From NCBI RefSeq assembly GCF_900100015.1, contig NZ_FNDD01000002.1, forward strand, positions 1 to 64,000: a stretch of 64,000 bases of DNA. Reading direction: 5' to 3'. This document shows positions 43,777 to 53,819 of this stretch, one piece after another. This stretch comes from Vibrio xiamenensis. Lineage in GTDB: Bacteria > Pseudomonadota > Gammaproteobacteria > Enterobacterales > Vibrionaceae. The stretch's first letter is position 1; every line of letters starts with the position of its first letter. Position numbers and translations under genes: made by a program. The notes beneath the pieces are model-generated. The model was not told where the DNA came from. It saw nothing but the letters and a program-made list of their open reading frames with translations, and made no database searches.

Positions 43777-44340
43777 TCAATTGAGCTTTTTACTGCAACC
43801 CACCAGGTGGTCGTCAACCATGCCCATCGCCTGCATAAATGAATAGCAGATGGTTTCACCGACAAATTTAAAGCCACGTTTTTTGAGAAATTTACTCATT
43901 GCCTTGGAAATATCCGTCGACACGGGCACTTGCTCCATGCTTTGCCAATGATTGACAATCGGCTTATGGTCAACAAACTGCCACAGCGCGTTTGAAAGCG
44001 AACCAAACTCCTGCTGCAAGGCTAATGCGGCGCGAGCATTACTAAATACCGAAGCAATTTTGCCGCGATGTTTCACCACATCAAAGTTGTCGATGATCGC
44101 CTCGACATCTTGCAGTTGCTTTTGTGCTAATCGGATCAAGTCGTAGTTATCAAACGCCGCGCGATACCCTTCACGTTTTTTTAAAATCGTTATCCAACTT
44201 AAACCCGCCTGCGCCCCTTCAAGGGTAATGAATTCAAACAGCACCTGATCATCGTAAACCGCCACACCCCATTCGCGGTCGTGATAGTCTTTTTCGAGTG
44301 GATGCTTCAACGCCCAAGCGCACGTCATATCGGTGGTCAT
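43777..44340 (-). CDS. tag: DNA-3-methyladenine glycosylase I
   Basis: A base-excision repair enzyme (187 residues) that removes 3-methyladenine from DNA. CAWALKHPLEKDYHDREWGVAV at the N-terminus and DDHLVGC at the C-terminus carry the Cys/His ligands of the structural zinc, and LEGAQAGLSWITILKKREGYRAAFDN is the family core. Two ATG codons are adjacent; the second has better spacing from GAGG and is used here. It lies just downstream of pspC but about 110 bases away, so it may be separately transcribed. Confidence 0.92.
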   Translation of the reverse strand: MTTDMTCAWALKHPLEKDYHDREWGVAVYDDQVLFEFITLEGAQAGLSWITILKKREGYRAAFDNYDLIRLAQKQLQDVEAIIDNFDVVKHRGKIASVFSNARAALALQQEFGSLSNALWQFVDHKPIVNHWQSMEQVPVSTDISKAMSKFLKKRGFKFVGETICYSFMQAMGMVDDHLVGCSKKLN

Positions 44341-44449
44341 CATTTCCTCACTTTTCGGGCAAAAAAATACGCTGTAAATTCACGACAGCGTATCATCCTT
44401 TGGGCATGAGTGTATTCGCTAGCGGTCATAAAGTCGCGCGTTGAATAGA

Positions 44450-44833
44450 CTAAAGATTTTTAAATTCTCGGTTAACCTTGAACGATTCCGAGGTCACGTA
44501 AGCTTCCATATTCTTAATTTTATTTTCAATGCTGCCAAAATCGCGCTCAAGCGTCGCCAACAGTTCACTCACGCCCTGACCTGACTGCCACGGCTTATTT
44601 TTCAGCGTGTGTTCACGAGTCGATTGAACATTATCACGATAGTTCTGCGGCGTTTTTTCCAACATCAGCGTCATGGCAAAATACACCAACACAACTAAAA
44701 AGCTGCCGCCAAGTAGAAAGGCAGAAATCACCAGTATGCGCACCACCCAGACTTCCATGCCGAAGTAATTCGCTAGCCCCGCACACACACCAGCAATTTT
44801 GCCATTAACCGGATCGCGATATAAATCACTCAT
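44450..44833 (-). CDS. pspC: Phage shock protein C
   Basis: A 127-residue inner-membrane protein of the envelope-stress Psp system. The PspC domain starts the protein (LYRDPVNGKIAGVCAGLANYFG) and is followed by one membrane helix (about 35-58) and a coiled-coil-like C-terminus (ELLATLERDFGSIENKIKNMEAY). It works with PspB to relieve PspA inhibition of PspF when the membrane is damaged. Its start overlaps the end of pspB by eight bases. Confidence 0.93.
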   Translation of the reverse strand: MSDLYRDPVNGKIAGVCAGLANYFGMEVWVVRILVISAFLLGGSFLVVLVYFAMTLMLEKTPQNYRDNVQSTREHTLKNKPWQSGQGVSELLATLERDFGSIENKIKNMEAYVTSESFKVNREFKNL

Positions 44834-45059
44834 AACGGTTTCTCCAACTTGGTGACTCCGCATCTAAAATACGCTCAAGTGTTTCTAGGCGAGTTTGTAA
44901 GCCGCGCGCTTTTTCCGTCAGCATATGAATGCGTTCGTGATCATCACTCGACAAGTTATTACTCATTTTTCGTTTGCTACGGTAATGAAGAATAAGCCAA
45001 AGCGGCGCCACAAAAATCAGGAATACGATCAGTGGACCAGAAAACAAAACCGAAGACAT
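44826..45059 (-). CDS. pspB: Phage shock protein B
   Basis: A 77-residue single-helix inner-membrane protein. The helix (about 7-25, LIVFLIFVAPLWLILHY) is followed by a basic patch and a cytoplasmic coiled coil (LTEKARGLQTRLETLERIL). It partners PspC in sensing. The second of two start codons is used because it is a true ATG. The gap to pspA is about 80 bases. Confidence 0.92.
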   Translation of the reverse strand: MSSVLFSGPLIVFLIFVAPLWLILHYRSKRKMSNNLSSDDHERIHMLTEKARGLQTRLETLERILDAESPSWRNRYE

Positions 45060-45140
45060 CATAGTTAGCTCCTGTAAAAGACAAAGCCGCTAGGCCGCGG
45101 CCTTGTCTAAATAGATAAGAAATTGAATAGACTCTATTTA

Positions 45141-45809
45141 CTACTGTTTATTTTCCATTTCTGCTTTCAGCTTGGCGAGCTCTTTTTCAATTTCGTCTTG
45201 TGCTTGCAGCTCAGCAAATTCTTGTTCTAAAGATTTGCCTTCAGAACTGGCGGAATAGAGATCCGCTTCCGCTTCAAGCTCATCAATTTTACGTGAATAC
45301 TGCTCAAACTTTGCCATTGCTTCGCTGGTGCGAGCGGTATGCAGATGCTTTTGTACATCGCGGCGATTCGACGCAGCTTGATTACGAATGGCCAGCGCTT
45401 GTTGCTTAGCGCGTGTTTCAGTAATTTTGCTCTCAAGCTTAGTAATCTCACCAGTGAGCTTTTCGATGGTTTCTTCGACCAGCGTTTGCTCGGTACGCAG
45501 ACCTTTCAATACATCTTGCAACTTTTGTTTTTCAATCAGCGCTGCACGAGCGAGATCTTCACGTTGCTTGGCCAAGGCTAGCGTGGCTTTGTTTTGCCAC
45601 TCATTGACTTGCGATTCAATGCTGTCGACTTTACGAGATAACTCTTTTTTATCGGCAATCGCTTTGGCCGAATTGGTGCGAACTTCCACCAAGGTGTCTT
45701 CCATCTCTTGAATGATCAGGCGAATCATTTTTTCTGGGTCTTCCGCTTTATCCAGCAGAGCGCTGATGTTGGAATTTACAATATCGGTGAATCGAGAAAA
45801 GATGCCCAT
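45141..45809 (-). CDS. pspA: Phage shock protein A
   Basis: A 222-residue coiled-coil ESCRT-III-like protein that binds stressed membranes and, when unbound, inhibits PspF. The N-terminal amphipathic helix MGIFSRFTDIVNSNISALLDKAEDPEKM matches PspA, and heptad-rich helices fill the rest. The ATG of MGIF is used because it follows AAGGAG and starts that conserved helix. It is transcribed from a sigma54 promoter in front of divergent pspF. Confidence 0.94.
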   Translation of the reverse strand: MGIFSRFTDIVNSNISALLDKAEDPEKMIRLIIQEMEDTLVEVRTNSAKAIADKKELSRKVDSIESQVNEWQNKATLALAKQREDLARAALIEKQKLQDVLKGLRTEQTLVEETIEKLTGEITKLESKITETRAKQQALAIRNQAASNRRDVQKHLHTARTSEAMAKFEQYSRKIDELEAEADLYSASSEGKSLEQEFAELQAQDEIEKELAKLKAEMENKQ

Positions 45810-45871
45810 GTGACACTCCTTAACTAAGATAAACAATCAAGCGCAAAAACTCGCTCAGTTGCTATAGGTAT

Positions 45872-45887
45872 ATCAACAAGCGTGCCA
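45872..45887 (-). promoter_or_regulatory. Sigma54 promoter of pspABC
   Basis: Read on the minus strand, TGGCACGCTTGTTGAT has a perfect -24 element TGGCACG, with GA instead of GC at -12. It lies about 65 bases upstream of pspA. Confidence 0.78.
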
Positions 45888-45998
45888 AAAATATAATCCT
45901 TAAAAATCAAAATGTTATAAAAATGGTACTTGTATAAAACTCTCAACCATGATGAATTTAACCAACTATTGGCGAAATTCACCAACTGGACAACCTCG

Positions 45999-47015
45999 AT
46001 GGAACAAAATTTAATCGGTCAGTCGCCGGCATTCCTCAGCGTGCTGGATAAAGTGTCGAAATTGGCGGCAATTGACCGCCCAGTATTGATCATCGGCGAA
46101 CGCGGTACTGGTAAAGAACTGATTGCGCAGCGCCTGCACTATTTATCCAAACGCTGGGATCAGCCGTTAGTGTCATTAAACTGCGCAACCTTAAGTGAAG
46201 GATTGATCGACTCCGAGCTGTTTGGTCACGAATCGGGGGCGTTTACCGGCTCACGCGGTCAACACAAAGGTCGTTTTGAACGCGCGGAAAACGGCACCTT
46301 GTTTCTTGACGAGCTCGCCACGGCGCCGCTGTTGGTACAAGAAAAGCTGCTGCGAGTGATAGAATACGGGCAATATGAACGTGTCGGCGGCGATAAACTT
46401 CTCAGCGCCAATGTCCGTTTGGTTTGTGCGACCAATGCCGATTTGCCGCAAATGGCTCAAGACGGCGAGTTTCGCGCCGATTTGCTCGACCGTTTAGCCT
46501 TTGACGTGGTGCACTTGCCGCCGCTTCGTCAGCGCCAACAAGACATTCTGCTGCTTGCCGAGCACTACGCGATCAAAATGTGCCGTGAAATCGGTTTAAG
46601 TTACTTTGTCGGCTTTACCACCCATGCTCAGCAAGCCCTGCTCGACTATCCGTGGCCCGGCAATGTCCGCGAGCTGAAAAATGTCGTGGAACGTGCGATT
46701 TATCAGCACGGCTTTAACGAACAAGCGATTGATAGCCTGCAGTTCAACCCGTTTGCAGCGGATGGGCAGAGCGAACAACCATCTGACGACAGCATTGAGC
46801 CATCCACAATATCGCCAAACAGTGAAGAACCTACTAGTAAATTTCACTTTCCTATTGATTACAAAACCTGGCAGGCAGACCAAGACATTGCTGTGCTGAC
46901 CGCTGCAATGGAGCACGCCAAATTTAATCAACGCAAAGCGGCTGAAATAATGGGTTTGAGCTACCATCAATTTCGCGGAATGATTAGAAAGTATCAACTC
47001 TCTAACCTATCTTAA
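45999..47015 (+). CDS. pspF: Phage-shock sigma54 activator PspF
   Basis: A 338-residue enhancer-binding protein lacking a receiver domain, as usual for PspF. The AAA+ core (about 5-240) has Walker A GERGTGKE, the sigma54 contact loop written GAFTGS rather than GAFTGA, Walker B LFLDELATAP, and RADLLDRLAF. A linker rich in Ser/Pro/Glu (about 262-290) leads to a FIS-type helix-turn-helix (NQRKAAEIMGLSYHQFRGMIRKY). The ATG was chosen by alignment with E. coli PspF; a TTG 23 codons upstream is in frame. It is divergent from its target pspABC. Confidence 0.92.
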   Translation: MEQNLIGQSPAFLSVLDKVSKLAAIDRPVLIIGERGTGKELIAQRLHYLSKRWDQPLVSLNCATLSEGLIDSELFGHESGAFTGSRGQHKGRFERAENGTLFLDELATAPLLVQEKLLRVIEYGQYERVGGDKLLSANVRLVCATNADLPQMAQDGEFRADLLDRLAFDVVHLPPLRQRQQDILLLAEHYAIKMCREIGLSYFVGFTTHAQQALLDYPWPGNVRELKNVVERAIYQHGFNEQAIDSLQFNPFAADGQSEQPSDDSIEPSTISPNSEEPTSKFHFPIDYKTWQADQDIAVLTAAMEHAKFNQRKAAEIMGLSYHQFRGMIRKYQLSNLS

Positions 47016-47130
47016 ACTAAAAGGTTTTACTGTTTTTCATTTGGTCTGTAATAGCAAAAATGGTAAATTACACGGATCCACAGACATCGGGGAAAAACGC
47101 CCTGTCTTGTTTATCAACATTGAGCTCTCT

Positions 47131-48747
47131 ATGAAGGCTTTAGCACAACTGACACTAGGTTTAATTAGTCTCAGCTTACTTGCTGGGTGTGGCAAAGACA
47201 TTGACCACTCCAAAATCAAACAAACAGGGTTTGTCTATTGCGGACAAGCGGGACCAGAAACCTTTAATCCACAGTTGGTGGATAGTGGTATCACCTCGGA
47301 AACGTTGAGTCCTCAACTTTACGATACGCTGCTCACCCTTGATCCAAGCAGCTATCAACCGATCGCCAATTTGGCGACCCATTGGTCGGTCAATGATGCC
47401 GGCACGGAATACACTTTCCATTTGCGCAGCGGCGTTGAGTTTCATCATACCGCGTGGTTCACCCCAACACGTCCGCTTAACGCAAGCGATGTGGTGTTTA
47501 GCTTTGATCGCATCATCAATGAAAACAACCCTTATCACGACGTTGGCGGTAACCGTTACCCTTGGTTTTATGGCATCGATTTTCAGAATTTAGTCACCAA
47601 AGTCGAAGCGCTGTCAGACTCCGAGGTGAAGTTTACTTTGAGCCGCCCCGACAACAGTTTCTTGTCCAATATCGCCACCAGCCATGCGGTAATTTTGTCT
47701 GAAGAGTACGCCAATCAACTGGAAATCAGCGACGATAAGGCCAAGATCGACACTCAGCCAGTGGGGACTGGGCCGTTTTATCTTGAAGATTACCAAGTTA
47801 ATGATTTGATTCGCCTAAAGCGCCACGATTTATATTGGAAGGCGCCTGCACTAATGAAACAGGTGGTGTTTGACATTTCTCACCGTGGCACAGGCACACT
47901 CGCGAAATTACTACGCAATGAGTGCGACGTTTTAAGCTCGCCGATTTCGAGCCAGATTCCGATCATCGAAGCGAGCAAAAATATTGAGCTCACCGCCAAG
48001 CCAACCATGAATGTGTCGTTTATCGCCGTCAATACCAAACACCCGGCGCTCAACGACGTCCGTGTTCGCAAAGCGCTCAACTACGCCATCAACCGTCAAA
48101 ACATTCTCGATTCTGTCTATTACGGTACTGGCACACAAGCGTATTCCCTGCTGCCACCGGATTCTTGGGCTTACCAAAAAGACAACACGCAAATTCGTTA
48201 CGATCGTAACTACGCCATCGCACTGCTGCGTGAAGCCGGGTTTGATAAAGGCTTGTCGCTCACCATGTCAGTGCCACTTGAACCGCGTTCTTACAACCCA
48301 AGCCCACGTAAAACCGCAGAGTTGATTCAATCCAATTTTGCCGATATCGGTGTGCGTTTGAGAATTATCACCGACGACCGTTTTGACCGCCAGCAAGCGG
48401 TGCAAAGCGACAGCGACTTGTATCTGACCGGTTGGATTGCCGATACCGGCGACCCAGATAACTTTTTGCGACCGCTGCTCTCTTGTTACTCACACAGTGC
48501 TGGCGTTAATATTGCAGGATGGTGTAACCCAGATTTTGATTTCTTGCTCGATCTCGCTTTGGAAGTCGATAAAATGCGTTACCGAATTAACTTATACAAG
48601 CAGGCACAAAACATTCTCAATGAGACGTTTCCAGTGATACCACTTAGCCACGGAATGCAATTTCGCGCTCACACTAAAACGCTGAAAGGTTTTCGCGTCA
48701 GTCCGTTTAATGCTCAGCCGTTTGATCTTGTCGAGAGGGTGAAATAG
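47131..48747 (+). CDS. sapA: Peptide ABC transporter substrate-binding lipoprotein SapA
   Basis: A 538-residue periplasmic binding protein of the SBP_bac_5 family. The lipobox LLAGC at residues 17-21 makes it a lipoprotein here. Typical segments are FNPQLVDSGITSETLSPQLYDTL, PLNASDVVFSFDRI, HPALNDVRVRKALNYAINR and YLTGWIADTGDPDNFLRPLLSC. Sap systems bind cationic antimicrobial peptides and haem in some bacteria. The ATG at the signal peptide is used rather than the upstream in-frame codon. It begins sapABCDF, following pspF on the same strand. Confidence 0.91.
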   Translation: MKALAQLTLGLISLSLLAGCGKDIDHSKIKQTGFVYCGQAGPETFNPQLVDSGITSETLSPQLYDTLLTLDPSSYQPIANLATHWSVNDAGTEYTFHLRSGVEFHHTAWFTPTRPLNASDVVFSFDRIINENNPYHDVGGNRYPWFYGIDFQNLVTKVEALSDSEVKFTLSRPDNSFLSNIATSHAVILSEEYANQLEISDDKAKIDTQPVGTGPFYLEDYQVNDLIRLKRHDLYWKAPALMKQVVFDISHRGTGTLAKLLRNECDVLSSPISSQIPIIEASKNIELTAKPTMNVSFIAVNTKHPALNDVRVRKALNYAINRQNILDSVYYGTGTQAYSLLPPDSWAYQKDNTQIRYDRNYAIALLREAGFDKGLSLTMSVPLEPRSYNPSPRKTAELIQSNFADIGVRLRIITDDRFDRQQAVQSDSDLYLTGWIADTGDPDNFLRPLLSCYSHSAGVNIAGWCNPDFDFLLDLALEVDKMRYRINLYKQAQNILNETFPVIPLSHGMQFRAHTKTLKGFRVSPFNAQPFDLVERVK

Positions 48748-49710
48748 ATGGTTCTGTATTCAATTCGACGTTTTAATCTCTTTATCATCACCTTGCTGAT
48801 TTTAACCATGGTCGGCTTCAGTTTAGTGCGCCTAGACCCAACTTCTCATTGGAGCGATTTGGGCTTTTGGCAAGGCTGGTCAACCTATGTCGGCGAGTTG
48901 CTGCACCTCAATTTCGGCGTCAACAAAAATGGTGTCGCGGTGATCGAAGAGCTCAAAGTGGTGTTCCCGGCAACGCTTGAGCTATGTTTGATCGCATTTG
49001 TGCTATCGCTGCTAATAGGCATTCCACTTGGTACCATGGCGGGAATGCGCCAAGGAAAATGGACCGACAACATTATTTCGTTTATCTCGATGTCTGGTTA
49101 TTCAGCGCCGATTTTTTGGGTCGCGCTGATGATGATCATGTTGTTTTCACTAAAGTTTCAAGTTTTTCCCGTGTCTGGACGCTACAACTTACTGTATGAC
49201 TTTAAACACGTGACAGGCTTTTCTATCATCGACGCGTTTTTGTCCCAGGGCGAATATCGTGCCCACGCACTGAAAAGCGTGCTTGAACACATCATGCTGC
49301 CCTGCTTTGTGCTTGCCCTTACGCCAACCACTCAAGTGATTGGCCAAATGCGCACCGCCGTTGCCGAAGTGATGCGTCAAAACTACATTCGCGCGGCGCG
49401 CATCAAAGGTTTATCGACTTACGAAATCGTCACCCAGCATGTGCTGCGAAACGCCATTCCCCCCATCATTCCAAAAATCGGCGTACAGCTATCGACGATG
49501 TTGACGCTGGCGATTGTCACCGAATCGATTTTCAACTGGCCAGGCATTGGCCGCTGGCTTTTGGACGCCTTGTCTAATCAAGATTACGTTTCAATTCAAG
49601 CTGGAGTGATTGTGGTTGCCAGTTTGGTGTTGACTGCCAATATTCTCTCAGATCTTATCGGCGCGATGATCAACCCGCTCGTCAGGAAGGAATGGTATGC
49701 TAACAAATAG
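48748..49710 (+). CDS. sapB: Peptide ABC transporter permease SapB
   Basis: A 320-residue inner-membrane permease with six helices, starting directly after the sapA stop. The EAA loop is NYIRAARIKGLSTYEIVTQHVLRNAIPP. Overlaps sapC by 14 bases. Confidence 0.93.
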   Translation: MVLYSIRRFNLFIITLLILTMVGFSLVRLDPTSHWSDLGFWQGWSTYVGELLHLNFGVNKNGVAVIEELKVVFPATLELCLIAFVLSLLIGIPLGTMAGMRQGKWTDNIISFISMSGYSAPIFWVALMMIMLFSLKFQVFPVSGRYNLLYDFKHVTGFSIIDAFLSQGEYRAHALKSVLEHIMLPCFVLALTPTTQVIGQMRTAVAEVMRQNYIRAARIKGLSTYEIVTQHVLRNAIPPIIPKIGVQLSTMLTLAIVTESIFNWPGIGRWLLDALSNQDYVSIQAGVIVVASLVLTANILSDLIGAMINPLVRKEWYANK

Positions 49711-50584
49711 TGTTTATCAGGAAGAGCACATTCCGACTCAGTTTGAACGCTTTTGGCGCAGCTATCGTGCCAACAGTATGGCTATGTTTGCGCTGTGGTG
49801 CTTGGTACTGATTGTGTTGATTACCCTTACCGCGCCGTGGATTGCCCCTAATGATCCGCAAATGCAAACCGGCGAACTGCTGCTACCGCCATCCTGGAAC
49901 CCAGCGGGAACCGTGGACTACTTTCTTGGCACCGATGATTTAGGCCGCGACATCTTATCGCGCCTGATTGATGGCTCGCGATTAACCTTTGGCTACGCGG
50001 TGGTGATTTCCGCTATTGCCGCGATGATCGGCTGTATTATCGGTATTTTTGCGGGCATGACCAAAGGTTTACTATCCAGCACCCTGAACCATTTGCTTGA
50101 TACTGTCATGTCAATTCCGTCGCTGCTGCTAGCGATCATTTTTGTCGCCTTTTTAGGCTTTGGCGAATTCAATATCTTACTCGCCATTGGTCTTGCTTTG
50201 ATTCCACGCTTTATTCGTTCCGTGTACCTTGCAGTGCATCGCGAAGTGGAAAAAGATTACATCATGGCGGCGCGTTTGGACGGTGCTAACGATTTCTACC
50301 TATTGTGGAACTCGATTCTGCCCAATATTCTCGTGGTTATCGCCTCTGAAATTACTATGGCGCTGACTATCGCGATTTTAGACATTACCGCGCTCGGCTT
50401 TTTGGGCCTTGGCGCTCAAGCGCCAAGTACCGAATGGGGCGCCATTTTAGGCGACTCGGTAGAACTGATTTACTTAGCGCCTTGGACGGTAACCCTACCC
50501 GGCCTTGCCATTATGTTTACCGTTATCATTATTAACTTAGTCGGCGAAGGCGTTCGACGCGCACTCAACGCAGGTACTGAATAA
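49697..50584 (+). CDS. sapC: Peptide ABC transporter permease SapC
   Basis: A 295-residue permease of the DppC/SapC type. [24 protein letters not shown] is the family N-terminal motif and the EAA loop is [24 protein letters not shown]. It pairs with SapB to form the membrane channel and overlaps sapD by one base. Confidence 0.93.
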   Translation: MLTNSVYQEEHIPTQFERFWRSYRANSMAMFALWCLVLIVLITLTAPWIAPNDPQMQTGELLLPPSWNPAGTVDYFLGTDDLGRDILSRLIDGSRLTFGYAVVISAIAAMIGCIIGIFAGMTKGLLSSTLNHLLDTVMSIPSLLLAIIFVAFLGFGEFNILLAIGLALIPRFIRSVYLAVHREVEKDYIMAARLDGANDFYLLWNSILPNILVVIASEITMALTIAILDITALGFLGLGAQAPSTEWGAILGDSVELIYLAPWTVTLPGLAIMFTVIIINLVGEGVRRALNAGTE

Positions 50585-51651
50585 TGGCTCTTTTAGATAT
50601 TCGCCATCTGACGATAGAGATCGAAACGCCGCAAGGTTTGATGAAGGCTGTTGACCGCATGAGCCTGACCATGACCGAAGGTGAAATTCGCGGTTTGGTG
50701 GGCGAGTCCGGCTCTGGAAAAAGTTTGGTGGCCAAAGCCATCGTTGGGGTTATGAAAGATAACTGGCGCGTGTCGGCAGACCGCATGCGCCTTGGCAATA
50801 TTGATCTTTTACAACTCACGCCTCGTGAACGGCGCCGCGTCATTGCGCGTGATATCGCGATGATTTTCCAAGAGCCATCAACCTGTTTGGACCCTTCCGA
50901 AGAAGTGGGTCGTCAGCTTATCGAATCGATCCCCTCACGGGCATTTGAAGGCAAATGGTGGCAGCGTTTTAAATGGCGCCGTAAACAAGCGAAAGGTTTG
51001 CTGCACAAAGTCGGTATTAAAGATCACCGCCGAGTAATGAAAAGCTACCCGTATGAACTGACCGACGGTGAGTGTCAAAAAGTGATGATCGCGATGGCGA
51101 TCGCCGCCAAGCCGAAATTGCTGATTGCCGATGAGCCAACCAATGACTTGGACCCGATCACCCAGTCGCAAATTCTGCGCTTGTTAAGTCGTATGAATCA
51201 GATCAACAACACCACTATCATGTTGATTGGCCACGACTTAACCACGATTACTCAGTGGGCGAACCGTATTACAGTGATGTATTGCGGCCAATCGGTGGAA
51301 TCGGCCGACACCAAGAAAATCATGACCAAGCCGAAGCACCCGTACACTGCGGCACTACTCAAAGCGATGCCGGATTTTGATGACAAGATTCCGCACAAGC
51401 AGAAACTGCAGTCTTTGCCAGGCTCCATTCCACCACTTCAGCATTTACCTATTGGTTGTCGTCTGGGTCCGCGCTGTCCATATGCGCAAAGACAATGCGT
51501 TGAAATTCCGCGTACCCAACGAATCAAAAATCACAAATTTGCGTGCCATTTTCCGCTCAATACAGAAAAGAAAACCTTAGACAAAAAGCCGCTGGAGAAA
51601 AAATTGGCCGACAAAAAAGTGGATAAAGCTTTGATGGAGAAACGCGCATGA
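50584..51651 (+). CDS. sapD: Peptide ABC transporter ATPase SapD, with lysine-rich tail
   Basis: A 355-residue ATPase of the DppD/SapD class: Walker A GESGSGKS, an ABC signature varied to [16 protein letters not shown], and Walker [13 protein letters not shown]. The oligopeptide-type C-terminal domain ([28 protein letters not shown]) is complete. The last 27 residues ([20 protein letters not shown] and neighbours) are a lysine-rich repeat not typical of SapD. The start overlaps sapC by one base and the end overlaps sapF by four. Confidence 0.92.
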   Translation: MALLDIRHLTIEIETPQGLMKAVDRMSLTMTEGEIRGLVGESGSGKSLVAKAIVGVMKDNWRVSADRMRLGNIDLLQLTPRERRRVIARDIAMIFQEPSTCLDPSEEVGRQLIESIPSRAFEGKWWQRFKWRRKQAKGLLHKVGIKDHRRVMKSYPYELTDGECQKVMIAMAIAAKPKLLIADEPTNDLDPITQSQILRLLSRMNQINNTTIMLIGHDLTTITQWANRITVMYCGQSVESADTKKIMTKPKHPYTAALLKAMPDFDDKIPHKQKLQSLPGSIPPLQHLPIGCRLGPRCPYAQRQCVEIPRTQRIKNHKFACHFPLNTEKKTLDKKPLEKKLADKKVDKALMEKRA

Positions 51652-52433
51652 GCTCGTTGCTAGAAGTTGCCGGTCTTAGCAAAGACTTTGTCACGCGCCC
51701 AGGCTTGTTTCGCAAACAGATTCACCATGCGGTGAAACCAGTCAATTTTACCCTTGAAGCCGGTCAAACCATTGGTTTTATGGGTCAAAATGGCTCGGGA
51801 AAATCCACTCTGGCGCGCATGCTGGCGGGTGTGGTTGAACCCACTTCCGGTGAAATTCGCGTCAATGGCGAGTTGTTGGAGCATCAAGACTATTCGACTC
51901 GCTGCAAGCTGATTAGAATGATCTTTCAAGACCCAAACACTTCACTCAATCCGCGAATTCAAATCGGGCGTATTTTAGAAGGCCCACTGATTCGAAACAC
52001 CAGCATGAGCCCAGAAGCGCGCACCAAACGGGTGAAAGAAACGCTGCTGCGCGTCGGTTTGCTGCCTGAGCACGCCTACTTCTATCCGCAAATGTTGGCA
52101 ACCGGTCAGAAGCAGCGGGTCTGTTTGGCCAGAGCACTGATTCTACAGCCGTCGATCATCGTTGCCGATGAAGCGCTCAACGGTTTGGACATGGCGATGC
52201 GTTCGCAGATTTTAAACCTATTCTTAGAACTTCAAGAAGAGATGGGCGTATCGTTTGTCTACGTTTCGCAACATATTGGCGTAATTAAACACATCACCGA
52301 TAAAGTGATTGTGATGCACGAAGGTGAAGTCGTCGAAGCCGGCCCGACCCAAGATGTGCTCGCCAACCCAAGCCACCCTATTACACAGCGAATGATCGAT
52401 AGCCACTTTAATAAAGCGCCACTGGTCAAATAA
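51648..52433 (+). CDS. sapF: Peptide ABC transporter ATPase SapF
   Basis: A 261-residue ATPase, second nucleotide-binding subunit of the Sap transporter. Walker [10 protein letters not shown], signature [15 protein letters not shown], Walker [13 protein letters not shown]. Starts within the sapD stop (ATGA) and ends the operon at a strong terminator. Confidence 0.93.
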   Translation: MSSLLEVAGLSKDFVTRPGLFRKQIHHAVKPVNFTLEAGQTIGFMGQNGSGKSTLARMLAGVVEPTSGEIRVNGELLEHQDYSTRCKLIRMIFQDPNTSLNPRIQIGRILEGPLIRNTSMSPEARTKRVKETLLRVGLLPEHAYFYPQMLATGQKQRVCLARALILQPSIIVADEALNGLDMAMRSQILNLFLELQEEMGVSFVYVSQHIGVIKHITDKVIVMHEGEVVEAGPTQDVLANPSHPITQRMIDSHFNKAPLVK

Positions 52434-52451
52434 GTTGCGGTTAAACACCAT

Positions 52452-52480
52452 AAGCCCAAGCCCATTGCTTGGGCTTTTTT
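52452..52480 (+). terminator. Terminator of sapABCDF
   Basis: AAGCCCAAG pairs with CTTGGGCTT across a CCCATTG loop and continues as TTTT. Confidence 0.93.
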
Positions 52481-52638
52481 ATTGGCTAAATTTCATCCAC
52501 ATGCCGCAACTTGATGCAGATGTCAATTCAGCCAATTGAGCGACTTTTATTGAAGTGTGATTGAGACAAGAATTTCGTTACGCCCTATCACTGATTTTGT
52601 GAACCAATTGTCCTTTCTAGTTAACAACCGTTCTCAGC

Positions 52639-52662
52639 TAATAATATTAGTAATAATATTAT
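52639..52662 (+). promoter_or_regulatory. Direct repeat before the sugar-uptake operon
   Basis: Two copies of TAATAATATTA lie side by side, separated by one G, about 60 bases before the ATPase start. They lie where a LacI-type regulator or a promoter would be expected, but no LacI operator with a central CG is clear. Confidence 0.35.
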
Positions 52663-52718
52663 GGACAACAATAATACCTCATAAAAACCCTACACAAGAA
52701 TCAGACAAGGAAGAACCT

Positions 52719-53819
52719 ATGGCTTCATCGATTGAGATCAAAAATCTAACCAAAGCGTTTGATGGCTCAAAGGTTTTAGACGATATCACCTTCCATATTA
52801 ATGAACGAGAATTCATCGTTTTCCTTGGCCCATCGGGCTGTGGAAAATCCACTTTACTGCGCATGATCGCAGGCCTTGAAAACCTCAGCGACGGCGAAAT
52901 CTGGATGGACGGCAAACGTCTCGATACGCTGGCACCGGGCAGTCGCAATATCTCAATGGTTTTCCAAAGCTACGCACTCTACCCGCACATGACAGTGGAA
53001 GAAAACATGACCTTTGGTCTAAAAAACATAGGGACAGAAAAAGCAGTGATCAATAAACGTGTCGCCGAAGCGTCACGTATCCTAGAAATAGAACATTTAC
53101 TCAAACGTAAGCCAGCAGAATTGTCGGGGGGTCAACGTCAACGTGTTGCAATTGGCCGCGCCATCGTCCGTGAGCCAAGCGCGTTCCTATTTGATGAGCC
53201 GCTGTCTAACCTTGACGCCGCGCTACGAAGCCGCACTCGTATCGAATTGGCTCAGCTTCACCAACGCGTTAACGCAACCATGATCTACGTTACCCACGAT
53301 CAGGTTGAAGCAATGACACTGGCTGACCGCATCGTTGTGCTCAACCAAACCAAGATTGAACAAATTGGCACGCCAATTGAAATTTATCAGCGTCCAGCAA
53401 GTAAATTTGTCGCGGGGTTTGTCGGTTCGCCAGCGATGAACTTCCTTGCCGTTGAGCGTTTAGATGTGCAGCACCAACGCGCGGTGCTCACTGTGGCCAA
53501 TTTCGAACCTCTAGCCACCACCATTCATGCCGACAGTTTGCCGCTCAATGACCAATTTGAAATGGGCATTCGTGCTGAAGATCTCTATGTCACAGAGGCT
53601 GACGCTCGCTGCCATGCGACCGGTATCGTTAATTTCATTGAACGTCTTGGCGATCGTACTTTGGTGTATGTGGAACTGGCAAATGGTCAAATGCTGATTG
53701 CCGAAGCGAGCAGTAAAGAGCACATCGAAATCAACCAAGCCATCGGCTTAAATGTTGACCTTGAATCCATTCACCTATTTGATTCCAAAGAAAAAGCTTA
53801 TCACGGGGGTGCGCTATGA
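52719..53819 (+). CDS. Sugar ABC transporter ATPase (MalK/UgpC/MsmX type)
   Basis: A 366-residue ATPase. The ATG 14 bases after the AAGGAAG ribosome site is used. Walker A GPSGCGKST, signature LSGGQRQRVAIGRAI, Walker B FLFDEPLSNLD, then a C-terminal TOBE-type regulatory domain (MGIRAEDLYVTEADARC). This form energises carbohydrate importers. It overlaps the next permease by four bases, and the downstream permeases, binding protein, LacI regulator and GH43 enzyme make it part of a dedicated oligosaccharide uptake cluster. Confidence 0.91.
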   Translation: MASSIEIKNLTKAFDGSKVLDDITFHINEREFIVFLGPSGCGKSTLLRMIAGLENLSDGEIWMDGKRLDTLAPGSRNISMVFQSYALYPHMTVEENMTFGLKNIGTEKAVINKRVAEASRILEIEHLLKRKPAELSGGQRQRVAIGRAIVREPSAFLFDEPLSNLDAALRSRTRIELAQLHQRVNATMIYVTHDQVEAMTLADRIVVLNQTKIEQIGTPIEIYQRPASKFVAGFVGSPAMNFLAVERLDVQHQRAVLTVANFEPLATTIHADSLPLNDQFEMGIRAEDLYVTEADARCHATGIVNFIERLGDRTLVYVELANGQMLIAEASSKEHIEINQAIGLNVDLESIHLFDSKEKAYHGGAL

